A stretch of 64,000 nucleotides of DNA, from contig NZ_MRCB01000020.1 in NCBI RefSeq assembly GCF_001904635.1, positions 21,076-85,075 on the forward strand, given 5' to 3'. Each line of letters begins with the position of its first letter. The stretch's first letter is position 1. Below, one piece after another: positions 1-8,697 of the stretch. Made by a program: the position numbers and the translations under genes. This DNA is from Hydrococcus rivularis NIES-593 (GTDB taxonomy: Bacteria > Cyanobacteriota > Cyanobacteriia > Cyanobacteriales > Microcystaceae). Under the pieces are notes generated by a model. That model searched no databases and was not told the DNA's origin. It saw only the letters and a program-made list of their open reading frames with translations.

Positions 1-922
1 GTAGAGACATCAAAATCGACTCCGTGCGTCCATTCGTTTGCAACCCAAAAATCGTGCCTCGGTCGTAAACGAGGTTAAATTCTACATAGCGTCCGCGACG
101 ATAGAGTTGAAATTGACGTTCGCGATCGCCATATTCCATTCCTCGCCGTTTCTCTACAATCGGCACGTAGGCGGGTAGAAATGCCCGTCCGCAATCGCTG
201 ACAAAGGCAAACAATTGCTCCCAAGTGCGGGGTTGTTGGGAAGGCAATTGAGCGCTGTAAATTGCGGCTGCTTTCTCTGGGTGAGGTCCTCGATAGAGGG
301 GATCTCGACCGTCTTGATAATCGAAAAAAATTCCGCCAACCCCTCGCATTTCTTGGCGATGATTGAGGTAGAAATATTCATCGCACCAGCGCTTAAACAC
401 GGGATAATATTCGGGATGGTGTTTATCGCAAGCTTGCTTAAGCGTGCGGTGAAAATGGGCTGCATCTTCAGCAAAAGGGTAATAGGGCGTTAAATCTGCC
501 CCCCCGCCAAACCACCAAACCGGACCCGCCTCAAAGTAGCGATAATTGAGGTGTACGGTAGGAACGTAGGGATTGCGAGGATGCAGAACCATAGAGGTTC
601 CCGTGGCATAAAATCCATGTCCTGCGGCTTCGGGTCGTTGTTTTAAGATAGAAGGCGGTAGTTGCTTTCCCCACACTTCAGAGAAATTTACTCCCGCTTG
701 CTCGAATACACTGCCTTCTCGGAGAACTCTCGATCGCCCGCCGCCTCCTTCTTCTCTTTCCCAGCTATCTTCCCGAAATTGGCTAACGCCATCGAGGTTT
801 TCGAGGGCATTGCAGATTTCATCTTGTAGTGCTTTCATAAATTGGCTGACTCTTGTTTTCGCATCAGCTGGAGGAATTGAAGCGTCAGGAGAGGTTGTTG
901 CGCCTGTTGTTATCGCGGTCAT
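1..922 (-). CDS. hemF: Oxygen-dependent coproporphyrinogen III oxidase (partial, 3' end outside window)
   Basis: HemF converts coproporphyrinogen III to protoporphyrinogen IX by O2-dependent oxidative decarboxylation, for haem and chlorophyll synthesis. About 307 codons are visible. Family blocks are read in order: [82 protein letters not shown] and GRTESILMS. The last block lies close to the C-terminus of known HemF, so only a short tail is missing. The ATG at 922 gives an N-terminal extension with no clear ribosome binding site; an internal ATG 24 codons later (position 850) is the alternative. The identification is firm; the start is less sure. Confidence 0.95.
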   Translation of the reverse strand, partial: MTAITTGATTSPDASIPPADAKTRVSQFMKALQDEICNALENLDGVSQFREDSWEREEGGGGRSRVLREGSVFEQAGVNFSEVWGKQLPPSILKQRPEAAGHGFYATGTSMVLHPRNPYVPTVHLNYRYFEAGPVWWFGGGADLTPYYPFAEDAAHFHRTLKQACDKHHPEYYPVFKRWCDEYFYLNHRQEMRGVGGIFFDYQDGRDPLYRGPHPEKAAAIYSAQLPSQQPRTWEQLFAFVSDCGRAFLPAYVPIVEKRRGMEYGDRERQFQLYRRGRYVEFNLVYDRGTIFGLQTNGRTESILMSL

Positions 923-1107
923 AATATCTATTATCGGTTATCTATTCTCAGCGATCGCCCGATCGCTCTTAATAAATTTACGGCTTGTGTGATAGTTAAA
1001 CTAGACATTACTAAACTATCTTAATAAAAGCATACTTACTGCTATCTTTAGCTTCTAAATCTTCTAAAATAAATAATTTGCCCAAGCATAATTGCGGGAG
1101 GCTTAGC

Positions 1108-1590
1108 GTGATTCTTAACTTTTCTTTCAAACTCGTTGCGGCTAAAGGAAGACTATTCTGTAAGTTTTCTTTATTTAAGACCTACCGCGTTGTCAGTACG
1201 GCTCCAATCGATGTTTTGTGGCAAAAATTAATTAATATTGCCGACGTTTCCTGGCATCCGCTTTTTTCGAGCACCAATGCGCCCAATGGCTCGATCGCCA
1301 AACCCGGTTTAATCTATCAGGTGGTGACTCGTCTAACGCCGATTCCCATAAGGCTATTCGTCGAGAACGTTCGTCCGGGAGAGTTATTGAGCCTTCGCGT
1401 TTTAGCCATTCCGGGCATGGAACAAAAAATCACTTACCAGATAGAATCGACACTGTGCGGAACCTATATCTCCTATTCGGTTACCCTAAAGGGCTGGCTG
1501 TCTCCGTTGGTGTGGTTGTGGATTAAACCCTATTCGGATCGCGTCGCTTCAGAATTAGCTCAAGCCGCAGAACAACGATTGGCGGGATAA
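1108..1590 (+). CDS. SRPBCC (START/polyketide cyclase-like) family protein
   Basis: A small single-domain protein of about 160 residues with the SRPBCC pattern: an early strand with the motif STAPIDVLW, a helix ending at the VSWHPL turn, strands through GLIYQVVTR and GMEQKITYQIES, and a long C-terminal amphipathic helix (WIKPYSDRVASELAQAAEQ). Such folds bind hydrophobic ligands in a cavity; no ligand can be inferred here. I chose GTG at 1108 because GGGAG lies six bases upstream. A TTG at 1078 would add ten residues. It stands alone between hemF (divergent) and a DUF1400 hydrolase. Confidence 0.7.
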   Translation: MILNFSFKLVAAKGRLFCKFSLFKTYRVVSTAPIDVLWQKLINIADVSWHPLFSSTNAPNGSIAKPGLIYQVVTRLTPIPIRLFVENVRPGELLSLRVLAIPGMEQKITYQIESTLCGTYISYSVTLKGWLSPLVWLWIKPYSDRVASELAQAAEQRLAG

Positions 1591-1734
1591 TCCATCGAGA
1601 TTAAACCCGGCCGAACCGAAGTGCGGCAGCGCGAGGATCGCATCGGTAAGATTGGGTCTCGAGATGCATCGCGATCGCTCAATTGTTATCTATACTTTTT
1701 CGAGTAGCAACTTACCCAATCTGAAGCTAACTGC

Positions 1735-3423
1735 GTGAAAAATCCCTCAAGCTATCGATCGAAGCATAGCGCCAAGCCAGGCAGGTTATTTTCTCCGTTA
1801 CCTTGGATAGGTTCCCTACTTTTAGGGGCGATTTGTGCGATCGCGATTCCCCTAGAGGCAGCCGAGCGTATTTATTTTAACTACGGACCGCTCAGATTGT
1901 CGATTCGGGTTGATTCCCTCGAAGAATTTGCCAGGGATGGCACGATTAATCAAGAATTAGCTTTTTATTTGGGAGACGTTAACCCCGAACAACGCCAGCA
2001 ATTTCGCGAAGCTCTGCTACAACGCTCCGAACTCAATCCCGTCCAATTGTATCGCTTTTTCAAGACTTCAATCGGAGAAGATATTCTTGAGGGCATCGGT
2101 CAGTTGATTAGAACGCCAGGCGGGCGCAATGGGAAATACCCCCTGCGAGGAGCACTTTTTCAAGCGGCAAGCGATTCTGAAGGGCTGACGCTTCTTAACT
2201 TTCTGCGCAAGTTTCCGACCGACATACAACTCGACACCGATGAGATTTTCGCGGTTGCCGAAAAAGTGCAACGGGCGGTCGAGGTGACGGCAGCGCTGGT
2301 CGAAAAAGTCAGCCAGTTGTCGGACAGAAAAGCTAGAAAAGATCGGCCAGTAAACTTTGCCGCTTTGCCCGATCTGCGAGTTCGCGGTTCCTATGGAGTC
2401 GAAAAACAAGTTCTGACGCTCAGAGATGAAAGCCGCGATCGCACGTTAACCGTCTATCTCTACAAACCTCAACGATGGCGACCCGAAAAAACTCCTGTCG
2501 TTATTATGTCCCACGGATTAGGCTCCAGACCCAAAGACTTCAGCGCCCGCGCCGAACATTTAGCGTCCCATGGCTATTTCGTCGCCCTGCCCCAGCACCC
2601 CGGCAGCGACTTGACTCGATTTCAGGAAACGCTGGCAGGCTATTATCGAGACATTTTTAGTCTCGATGAATTTGTCGATCGCCCGCTCGATATTAGTTTT
2701 ATCATCGACGAACTCCAGAAGCGCGATCGCACCGAATTTGAAGGAAGGCTAAATTTAGAAGAGGTAGGAGTCTTGGGGCATTCCTTTGGCGGTTATACGG
2801 CGTTGGCCGTGGCGGGCGCCCAAATTGATTTTGACAATTTAAAAAAATCCTGCGATGCTCCCGACTGGGATCCAAATTTATCCCTGCTACTTCAGTGTCG
2901 CGCCCTAGCATTACCGAGAAAAAACTATAATTTCAAAGATCCGCGAGTTAAAGCAGTCATTGCCGTCAACCCAGTCAACAGCAGCATCTTCGGACCCCAA
3001 GGGTTAAGTCAAATTCAAATTCCGGTTTTGGTGGTGGCAGGCAGTTACGATCCCGCTACGCCAGCTGTTTTCGAGCAGATTCGTTCTTTTCCTTGGCTGA
3101 GTACGCCCAACAAATATCTTGCTGTAGCAGAAGGACAGGCACACGTCGATTTTTCTCAATTGGATGCTGGCGCTAGCCAACTGCTTAATTCTTTGCCCAA
3201 TCTAACTTTCCCCGATCCCATCCTCATCGATAACTATGCCGACGCGATGGGTCTAGCCTTTTTCGAGGTCTACGTCGCCGATGACGCTAACTATAGCTCT
3301 TATCTCCAATCCTCCTATGCAGCCTATTTGAGTCGCGAAAATATTTTCAAGCTTTATCTGGTAGATTCTGCATCAGCCACTGAGATTGTACGAGCATTGG
3401 CTAAATTCAATCTAAACAATTAA
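1735..3423 (+). CDS. Secreted alpha/beta hydrolase with N-terminal DUF1400 domain
   Basis: A 562-residue protein with a basic N-terminus and a hydrophobic segment (about residues 23-40) ending at an AxA-like site, so it is probably exported. Residues about 43-160 match the cyanobacterial DUF1400 domain (ERIYFNYGPL start). The alpha/beta hydrolase domain follows, with the oxyanion region MSHGLGSRP, the nucleophile elbow GHSFGG, a late acid near VVAGSYDPATP and a histidine in GQAHVDF. Family members are called lipases or dienelactone-hydrolase-like, but the substrate is unknown. The GTG start at 1735 has no strong ribosome binding site. The gene appears monocistronic. Confidence 0.85.
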   Translation: MKNPSSYRSKHSAKPGRLFSPLPWIGSLLLGAICAIAIPLEAAERIYFNYGPLRLSIRVDSLEEFARDGTINQELAFYLGDVNPEQRQQFREALLQRSELNPVQLYRFFKTSIGEDILEGIGQLIRTPGGRNGKYPLRGALFQAASDSEGLTLLNFLRKFPTDIQLDTDEIFAVAEKVQRAVEVTAALVEKVSQLSDRKARKDRPVNFAALPDLRVRGSYGVEKQVLTLRDESRDRTLTVYLYKPQRWRPEKTPVVIMSHGLGSRPKDFSARAEHLASHGYFVALPQHPGSDLTRFQETLAGYYRDIFSLDEFVDRPLDISFIIDELQKRDRTEFEGRLNLEEVGVLGHSFGGYTALAVAGAQIDFDNLKKSCDAPDWDPNLSLLLQCRALALPRKNYNFKDPRVKAVIAVNPVNSSIFGPQGLSQIQIPVLVVAGSYDPATPAVFEQIRSFPWLSTPNKYLAVAEGQAHVDFSQLDAGASQLLNSLPNLTFPDPILIDNYADAMGLAFFEVYVADDANYSSYLQSSYAAYLSRENIFKLYLVDSASATEIVRALAKFNLNN

Positions 3424-3557
3424 GGGTTCTTCATCCATCGCACTACAATATAAAGAAAGATAGGGTCAAAATCCTCAGACTTGCAAAAACGAACCCAAAG
3501 CCACAAAATTCAAGATTGCGCCACCACAGTCTACAATAAGGGAAAAAAAGAGCAAGC

Positions 3558-4418
3558 ATGCCACATTTGAACCCGATTGACTCCCACCCACAACCAGCTA
3601 AAGCTGGAATGACTTGGGTTCCCAGTACGCTTCCAGGTAGCGAACCAAACAACGAAAGCTCGGAGCCATCGCCAAAGGAAAAGCCTACTCTAGATTTAGA
3701 AGCCATCAATCGGCAGCTCGCCGACGCTACAGCCGAGCAAGTTATCGAGTGGGCAGCAGATACCTTTGGAAATGGCTTGGTAATGAGTACTAGCTTTGGC
3801 ATTCAAGCCGCCGTCATGCTTCATCTGGTGACTCAAATCGTGCCCGATATACCGATTATCTGGGTAGATACGGGTTATTTACCGGCCGAAACCTATCAAT
3901 TTGCCGAACAATTAACCGAACGCTTAAAGCTAAACCTAAAAGTTTATCAATCTCCCATCAGTCCCGCTCGCATGGAAGCACTCTATGGCAGACTCTGGGC
4001 GCAAAATGATGTCGAGTCGCTCAACCGCTACGACCAAATCCGCAAAGTCGAACCGATGCAACGCGCCTTGAAAGAACTGAAGGCAACTGCTTGGTTGGCT
4101 GGTTTGAGAAGCGAACAAACCGACCATCGCAAGACTTTACAACGGGTAGGCATGCAAGGAGGGCGGTATAAGATTCTGCCGATTCTTTATTGGAGTGCTA
4201 AAGATATATATGAATACTTGACCGCCTACAATCTTCCCTATCACCCTTTCTTCGATCTGGGCTATGTCTCGGTAGGTGATTGGCATTCCAGCCGTCCGTT
4301 AACGGCTGACGATACCAACGAACGGGATACCCGTTTTAAGGGTCTCAAACAAGAATGCGGTTTGCACTTGCCTCTCACGCCAGGAGAAGCCAAAAGTCTT
4401 GATTCGAGTACGCTTTGA
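3558..4418 (+). CDS. cysH: Phosphoadenosine phosphosulfate (PAPS) reductase, thioredoxin-dependent
   Basis: CysH reduces activated sulfate to sulfite in assimilatory sulfate reduction. Visible blocks are the PP-loop motif STSFGIQ, the WVDTGYLP strand, [11 protein letters not shown], and the C-terminal ECGLH whose Cys267 carries the S-sulfo intermediate. This is the only cysteine in the protein. The paired cysteines that hold the 4Fe-4S cluster in APS-reducing enzymes are therefore absent, so the PAPS-specific, thioredoxin-dependent type is predicted. At 286 residues it has an N-terminal tail about 40 residues longer than the enterobacterial enzyme; the ATG at 3609 could be the true start. Confidence 0.93.
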   Translation: MPHLNPIDSHPQPAKAGMTWVPSTLPGSEPNNESSEPSPKEKPTLDLEAINRQLADATAEQVIEWAADTFGNGLVMSTSFGIQAAVMLHLVTQIVPDIPIIWVDTGYLPAETYQFAEQLTERLKLNLKVYQSPISPARMEALYGRLWAQNDVESLNRYDQIRKVEPMQRALKELKATAWLAGLRSEQTDHRKTLQRVGMQGGRYKILPILYWSAKDIYEYLTAYNLPYHPFFDLGYVSVGDWHSSRPLTADDTNERDTRFKGLKQECGLHLPLTPGEAKSLDSSTL

Positions 4419-4472
4419 TCGGCGATCGGCAGCCTGTTGCTAGCTTACCGATCGCTGATAACTGATATTTGT

Positions 4473-4931
4473 TTATAAAGGAGCGACTTGAATTTCGATC
4501 TCGGCAGTCACTTCGGGGTGAAGTTTGACCGTAGCTTTGTAGAAGCCAGTTTTGCCGATCTCTGGCAGGGTAATGCCGCGACGGTCTACTTCTTGACCCG
4601 TATTTTCTTTGATTGCATCTGCTACTTCTTGGGCAGTTACCGTCCCAAAAATTGCCTCTTTTTCACCTACTTGCTTTTTGATAACAAAGCGTCCAATAGT
4701 CTGTAAAGCCGTTTTGCGAGCTTCTGCCTCTTGTTTTTCTGCAATCAGGCGCTGTCTTTCTTTCTCTCTTCTGTGCTCGACTTGTTTGAGAATGCTTTGG
4801 GTGGCAATAACGCCTATGCCTCTCGGCAGCAAATAGTTACGAGCATAGCCAGGGGCAACTTCTACTAAATCTCCGGTTTTACCGAGCTTGCTGACATTTT
4901 GATTCAATACGATTTGCACTCGTTTTGCCAT
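4473..4931 (-). CDS. rplI: 50S ribosomal protein L9
   Basis: L9 binds 23S rRNA near the L1 stalk. The 152-residue length and two-lobe pattern are typical. The N-terminal domain runs [21 protein letters not shown] with the glycine-rich [11 protein letters not shown] motif. A charged linker helix follows (about residues 45-75), then the C-terminal domain ending in [15 protein letters not shown]. The ATG at 4931 is preceded by AGGAGA, a good ribosome binding site. It converges on cysH with a 54-base spacer and is probably transcribed alone. Confidence 0.97.
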   Translation of the reverse strand: MAKRVQIVLNQNVSKLGKTGDLVEVAPGYARNYLLPRGIGVIATQSILKQVEHRREKERQRLIAEKQEAEARKTALQTIGRFVIKKQVGEKEAIFGTVTAQEVADAIKENTGQEVDRRGITLPEIGKTGFYKATVKLHPEVTAEIEIQVAPL

Positions 4932-5084
4932 CGTCTCTCCTAATAAGCTAGATTTTAGAAATATTTAAAATAACCCAGAGCTACTAATTATACTATTTTC
5001 GGTTGGTTTAAGGCAAAGCACGCCCGCTTCTCGTCTCCTCGAAGCGACATGTCACCTCAATAAGTATTCGAGATGCCCGACATA

Positions 5085-5681
5085 TCAAAGGCCTCCGTAG
5101 CGTTCTTCTTTCCAGGGATCTCCCCGTCGGTGATATCCGTTGCGTTCCCAAAATCCTAATTCGTCATGGTCGAGAAACTCTAACCCGTTAATCCACTTGG
5201 CACTTTTCCAAGCATAGAGATGGGGAACGACCAGGCGCATGGGACCTCCGTGGTCGGCGGGTAGGGGTTCTCCGAACAATTTGTGAGCGAAGAAATTTTC
5301 TTGGCGCAAAAAATCTTCTAGGGGTAGGTTAGTCGTATATCCCCCGTAGCAATGCTGCATGACATGAGTGGCTTTGGGATCGAGTTTTACGAGTTTCATG
5401 AAGTCGGTAACTTTGACCCCCGTCCATTGCACGTCCAACTTTGACCAACGAGTGACGCAGTGAAAATCTTTCGTAAATTCGTGTTGGGGCAAGCTCATAA
5501 AATCAGACCAAGTAAAGGTCTTGGGTTGAGCTAATCCAAAGACGCGAAATTGCCACTCATTGGTACTAATGTGAGGCGTATCTCCATAGGTAAGAACGGG
5601 AAAGCCATTGGTCAAATATTGACCGGGTGGAACGCGATCGCTATCTGTTGCTTCTGGTTTTTTAAAAAAATTCCCTAACAT
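5085..5681 (-). CDS. Sulfite-oxidase-like molybdopterin oxidoreductase
   Basis: A protein of about 198 residues consisting of one molybdopterin-binding SUOX fold. The Mo-ligating cysteine is in DFHCVTRWS. Other family blocks are GVKVTDFM, HCYGGYTTNLPLED, PLPADHGGPMRLVVPHLY and the KSAKWING motif. No dimerisation domain, haem domain or Tat signal is present, so it resembles the short cytosolic YuiH-like group, whose physiological substrate is not known. The ATG at 5681 is used; a TTG at 5690 would add three residues. It lies downstream of rpmF on the same strand, with a strong inverted repeat between them. Confidence 0.85.
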   Translation of the reverse strand: MLGNFFKKPEATDSDRVPPGQYLTNGFPVLTYGDTPHISTNEWQFRVFGLAQPKTFTWSDFMSLPQHEFTKDFHCVTRWSKLDVQWTGVKVTDFMKLVKLDPKATHVMQHCYGGYTTNLPLEDFLRQENFFAHKLFGEPLPADHGGPMRLVVPHLYAWKSAKWINGLEFLDHDELGFWERNGYHRRGDPWKEERYGGL

Positions 5682-5741
5682 ACCTTCCAAAGCGGTTGAT
5701 GGAACAACGAAACTTCTTTGGGGTCATGAAAATCAAGTACT

Positions 5742-5791
5742 GGAGTTCGGGATTCGGAATTGAAAAATAATCACTCCGAACCTTGAACTCC
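5742..5791. repeat. Imperfect inverted repeat between rpmF and the sulfite-oxidase-like gene
   Basis: Arms 5742-5757 (GGAGTTCGGGATTCGG) and 5776-5791 (CCGAACCTTGAACTCC) pair over 13 of 16 positions, more if G-U pairs are allowed, around an 18-base AT-rich loop. The hairpin starts ten bases after the rpmF stop on the minus strand. It has no U-run after it, so it may be an RNA processing or stabilising hairpin rather than a classical terminator. Confidence 0.5.
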
Positions 5792-5800
5792 TAACTATGC

Positions 5801-5977
5801 TTACTCGTTCTCTTCTTCCTCATCTTCATCTTGAGGATAAACAAAGCTGGAACGTCCGGTGAGAACCGATTTGCCTAGAGAAAGGGCTTTTTGAGCCTGT
5901 AGGGCGGCTTGTCGTCTCCAGTGCGCTCTGCGCTGGTCGCGTTTGGATTTTGAGGTTTTCTTCTTAGGAACAGCCAT
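5801..5977 (-). CDS. rpmF: 50S ribosomal protein L32
   Basis: A 58-codon gene. The product begins [20 protein letters not shown], the signature start of L32, and continues [17 protein letters not shown]. It ends in an acidic tail (DEDEEEENE), as in other cyanobacterial L32 proteins. No zinc-binding cysteines are present, which fits the cysteine-less form. The length matches the family. A divergent caspase-like gene starts 71 bases away. Confidence 0.95.
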   Translation of the reverse strand: MAVPKKKTSKSKRDQRRAHWRRQAALQAQKALSLGKSVLTGRSSFVYPQDEDEEEENE

Positions 5978-6048
5978 AGTTACTACTTATATTTTATTTT
6001 TCAATCGACAGCTTTCTTATTTTAGGCGTTGAGGAGTCGATTTGTCAG

Positions 6049-7791
6049 ATGGAAAATTATCAATGTATCGCTATCGGGATCGATCGCTATCATTTTTTCC
6101 CCCCCCTAAATTTTGCTGAAGCTAGTGCGCGAATCCTCTATCAATGTTTGGTCGAACAGGCAAAAATTTCAGTTCGACAAGCCCTACTATTAACAGACGC
6201 ATCTCCTCGGTTTCTCAATCGCTCTACCTATCCCAATCGCAAAAATCTCATAAGTTGGTTAGAAATTAGAAACTCTCCCTCATCTTCCTCTCTCTGGTTC
6301 TTTTTCAGTGGCTATGGAATAAGTTACCAAGGAGAAGATTACCTGATGCCTATCGATGGCAATCTCAAGGATATTCCGGGGACAGGAATCGCTATGCGAT
6401 CGCTGTTTGAATCTCTCATTCAACAAAGGGCAGCCAGAATTTTAGTCGTGCTCGATCTCAGGGGAATGGAAGACGCGATGGTGGGGCAACAGGCGATCGC
6501 TTTGGCCAAACAAATGAAAATCTCTCTGATTGTATCTTCCCATGGCGATAAATCGGCGAGTTTGGGTCGGGGAATGTTGGCCACTGCCCTTGTAGAAGCA
6601 CTCCGTCACTATCGCCAAAACATTACCCTAGCAAAGTTAGAGCAATATCTACGCGATCGCCTGCCAGAATTTAGCCTCGATCTCTGGCGACCTACTCAAA
6701 CTCCTGTTGTTATCAGTCCTAGCCCAGAAGCTAGCCATTATCCTCTCCTGGAAAAAGCAGAGCGCGATCGCATGCCGATGGCAACTTTTTCCTCTAGTAG
6801 GACTCTTTTCCCGCAGCCCATATCGCTTAAGAGGGCGACCGCCGACTCGCCGATGACCACTAAAGTCGCTGCGATCGCTCTCCCAAAACTGCCCGATCGC
6901 CCTGCCTTCTATTCTCCATTAAATATCAACCTTCCCAGCAACAATAACGACGATAAACGAGCAAATATCGGCATAAAAGCAGATTTATCGCCTATTATTA
7001 TTAAAATAAGCCAATTTAAATGGTTTTTCTTTGGATTGGCATCTAGCCTACTTCCGTCGCTGCTGACGATCGTCGTCGTTTTTCAACTGCTCCAAATGAG
7101 ACAGCCAACCTCTATATCAGAGCAAGCAGCAGAGATTTTGGAAACCGAGACTCCTATCCAAGCAGGATCTAAAAGCGAGCAAGAAATCTTAAATCGTGCC
7201 ACAATTTTCCTGAAAGCTAACCAAGCCTCAGATTTTAATCGAGCCATTGGCTCGGTTCGCCAATTAAAACCGGGCGATCCTTTTTATCAACAGGCGCGGG
7301 CTGATATCGATCGCTGGAGTCAGATTATACTCGATATCGCCGAAGGACGGGCGCGAACGGGAGATTTTCAAAGGGCGATCGCGGCGGCAGAACTGGTTCC
7401 TCGCGATCGCGCAAGTCTTTCTCAAACGGCTCGACAGAAAATTCGGCTCTGGGAAACCTTACAAAAACAACAACAAGCCACCAAAGCCGCGATCGAGACA
7501 GCCAGAAAACTAATTAATCCTTCTCAAGCCGCCACTTATAGCCGAGCGATCGCGCTCCTGCGCCAAATTCCACCCGAACAACCAGGCTATATGGAAACTC
7601 GTCAGTTTATGAATAACTGGAGCCAAAAGATTTACTTCCTGGCTATTTCCCATGCTGCCGAAGGCAATCTAGGGCAGGCGATCGAAACAGCCCAATTTAT
7701 CCCTTCAGACACCCATTTATATCAAGATGCCCAAAAGGCGATCGCTCGGTGGAAGCAAAAGAGTAAGGCAAGATGGAAGATTAAGAAGTAG
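6049..7791 (+). CDS. Membrane-anchored caspase-fold protein lacking both catalytic residues
   Basis: Residues 1-215 form a caspase/orthocaspase-like (peptidase C14) domain: CIAIGIDRY, the block LWFFFSGYG, the strand ILVVLDLRG, and a p10-like SLGRGMLATALVEAL. The catalytic His of SGHG is Tyr89. The catalytic Cys expected after the LVxLD strand is replaced (DLR, residues 136-138). The protein is therefore predicted to be proteolytically dead. A proline/serine-rich linker, one transmembrane helix (about 325-349) and helical repeat-like segments (about 365-575, recurring FQRAIAAAEL / YSRAIALLRQ / LGQAIETAQF patterns) follow. Tyr-for-His variants of cyanobacterial orthocaspases are known. Function is inferred to be non-enzymatic, such as scaffolding or sensing. 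Confidence 0.8.
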   Translation: MENYQCIAIGIDRYHFFPPLNFAEASARILYQCLVEQAKISVRQALLLTDASPRFLNRSTYPNRKNLISWLEIRNSPSSSSLWFFFSGYGISYQGEDYLMPIDGNLKDIPGTGIAMRSLFESLIQQRAARILVVLDLRGMEDAMVGQQAIALAKQMKISLIVSSHGDKSASLGRGMLATALVEALRHYRQNITLAKLEQYLRDRLPEFSLDLWRPTQTPVVISPSPEASHYPLLEKAERDRMPMATFSSSRTLFPQPISLKRATADSPMTTKVAAIALPKLPDRPAFYSPLNINLPSNNNDDKRANIGIKADLSPIIIKISQFKWFFFGLASSLLPSLLTIVVVFQLLQMRQPTSISEQAAEILETETPIQAGSKSEQEILNRATIFLKANQASDFNRAIGSVRQLKPGDPFYQQARADIDRWSQIILDIAEGRARTGDFQRAIAAAELVPRDRASLSQTARQKIRLWETLQKQQQATKAAIETARKLINPSQAATYSRAIALLRQIPPEQPGYMETRQFMNNWSQKIYFLAISHAAEGNLGQAIETAQFIPSDTHLYQDAQKAIARWKQKSKARWKIKK

Positions 7792-7794
7792 GAG

Positions 7795-7908
7795 ACGGGG
7801 GAACGGGGAGACTTTTGAGACTGGGAGACAATTAACCACCAACCACTAACAAAAGACCAATGAGCAATGACTAATGACAAGGGACAAATGACCAATCCCC
7901 AATTCCCT
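7795..7908. repeat. Short tandem heptamer-like repeats (STRR-type)
   Basis: The spacer after the caspase-like gene holds degenerate tandem copies of two short units. The first is GGGAGAC-like (three copies within 7795-7832). The second is a CCAATGA/ACTAATGA-like unit running to about 7895. This is the short tandemly repeated repetitive sequence type seen in many cyanobacterial spacers. The same second unit recurs near 33.8 kb and 39.8 kb. Confidence 0.6.
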
Positions 7909-8676
7909 TTAATTACCAGGAAATAAGCTTTCTTGCTCCATTTGTCCGAATTTCTGTTTGCCTTGTTGAAAAAACCATTGACGAATGATTTTGTTAAACA
8001 TCTCCCAATCCGATCGCCATTGGTCAATGCCTTGGGTTAATTGTTTGAGTCGTTCGGGTTCGTTAGCGATCGCGATCGCGTAATTAAAGCTACCAGCGAA
8101 CAAGATCGCGGGAATTGCAACTTGCTCGCCTATGTGTACTCTAGCTTCATTAATGCCCAGGCTAAATTGACGGCCTTCTAACTGGTACGACAAGTTAATT
8201 CCTGCTTGCACGGGGGCTTGACCAAAGTCTAGCCAAGGGCCGGCAGCCAGAAGCGTCCCGGTAATATATCTTCTAGCTGCATCTTGACCGCCGGAAAAAG
8301 GGACGATGCTTTTCGTGCTGATGCTAAGGGTTTGGTATTCGGCGTGGGGCAGTTTATCGATATATTTACGGGCAATTTGAGGCACTCTAGGCTCTTGCGC
8401 CCCTCGCGTGTCAATCGTCTCGGCAAAACTCACAGTCCGAGGTTGAGAAACAACGCTAACGCCATTTTGAAAGCTGACTTGAGCGAAGTTTGGAGACAAA
8501 ATGGGCTGTTTTCCTAATTCCCAGTCGTTGGGAACGATGCCGCTAAATTTGAGAAAATCCTCGCTCAACATGGCGGGGTTGAGGTTTTTGGCAGAGATAG
8601 TCAGGGCGAGTTCCTGAATTTCTCGGATCTCAGTTGAGGAGTGACCGTCGAAATTGGGTTGTGATGGAGATATCAT
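7909..8676 (-). CDS. Conserved-looking protein of unknown function, last gene of the asd-dapA-rnj operon
   Basis: A 255-residue soluble protein with no signal peptide and no domain I recognise. It has a helical N-terminus (IREIQELALTISAKNL), a central beta-rich region (QVSFQNGVSVVSQPRTVSF, QTLSISTKSIVPFSG), and a C-terminal helix rich in aromatic and charged residues (WRSDWEMFNKIIRQWFFQQGKQKF). The gene lies 21 bases after rnj on the same strand, so co-transcription is likely. A role linked to RNA metabolism is only a guess from context. Confidence 0.6.
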   Translation of the reverse strand: MISPSQPNFDGHSSTEIREIQELALTISAKNLNPAMLSEDFLKFSGIVPNDWELGKQPILSPNFAQVSFQNGVSVVSQPRTVSFAETIDTRGAQEPRVPQIARKYIDKLPHAEYQTLSISTKSIVPFSGGQDAARRYITGTLLAAGPWLDFGQAPVQAGINLSYQLEGRQFSLGINEARVHIGEQVAIPAILFAGSFNYAIAIANEPERLKQLTQGIDQWRSDWEMFNKIIRQWFFQQGKQKFGQMEQESLFPGN

Positions 8677-8697
8677 AATGTTCTAGAAACAATCGGC

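Noticed and set aside
341..350. Possible tRNA or other structured RNA genes in the window
   Set aside because: I looked for the T-loop GGTTCGAATC pattern and paired acceptor arms on both strands and found no convincing tRNA anywhere; matches were inside coding sequence.
341..352. Frequent GCGATCGC palindromes throughout the window as regulatory operators
   Set aside because: This is the HIP1 octamer, which is over-represented across many cyanobacterial genomes in and between genes, so individual sites are not evidence of regulation.
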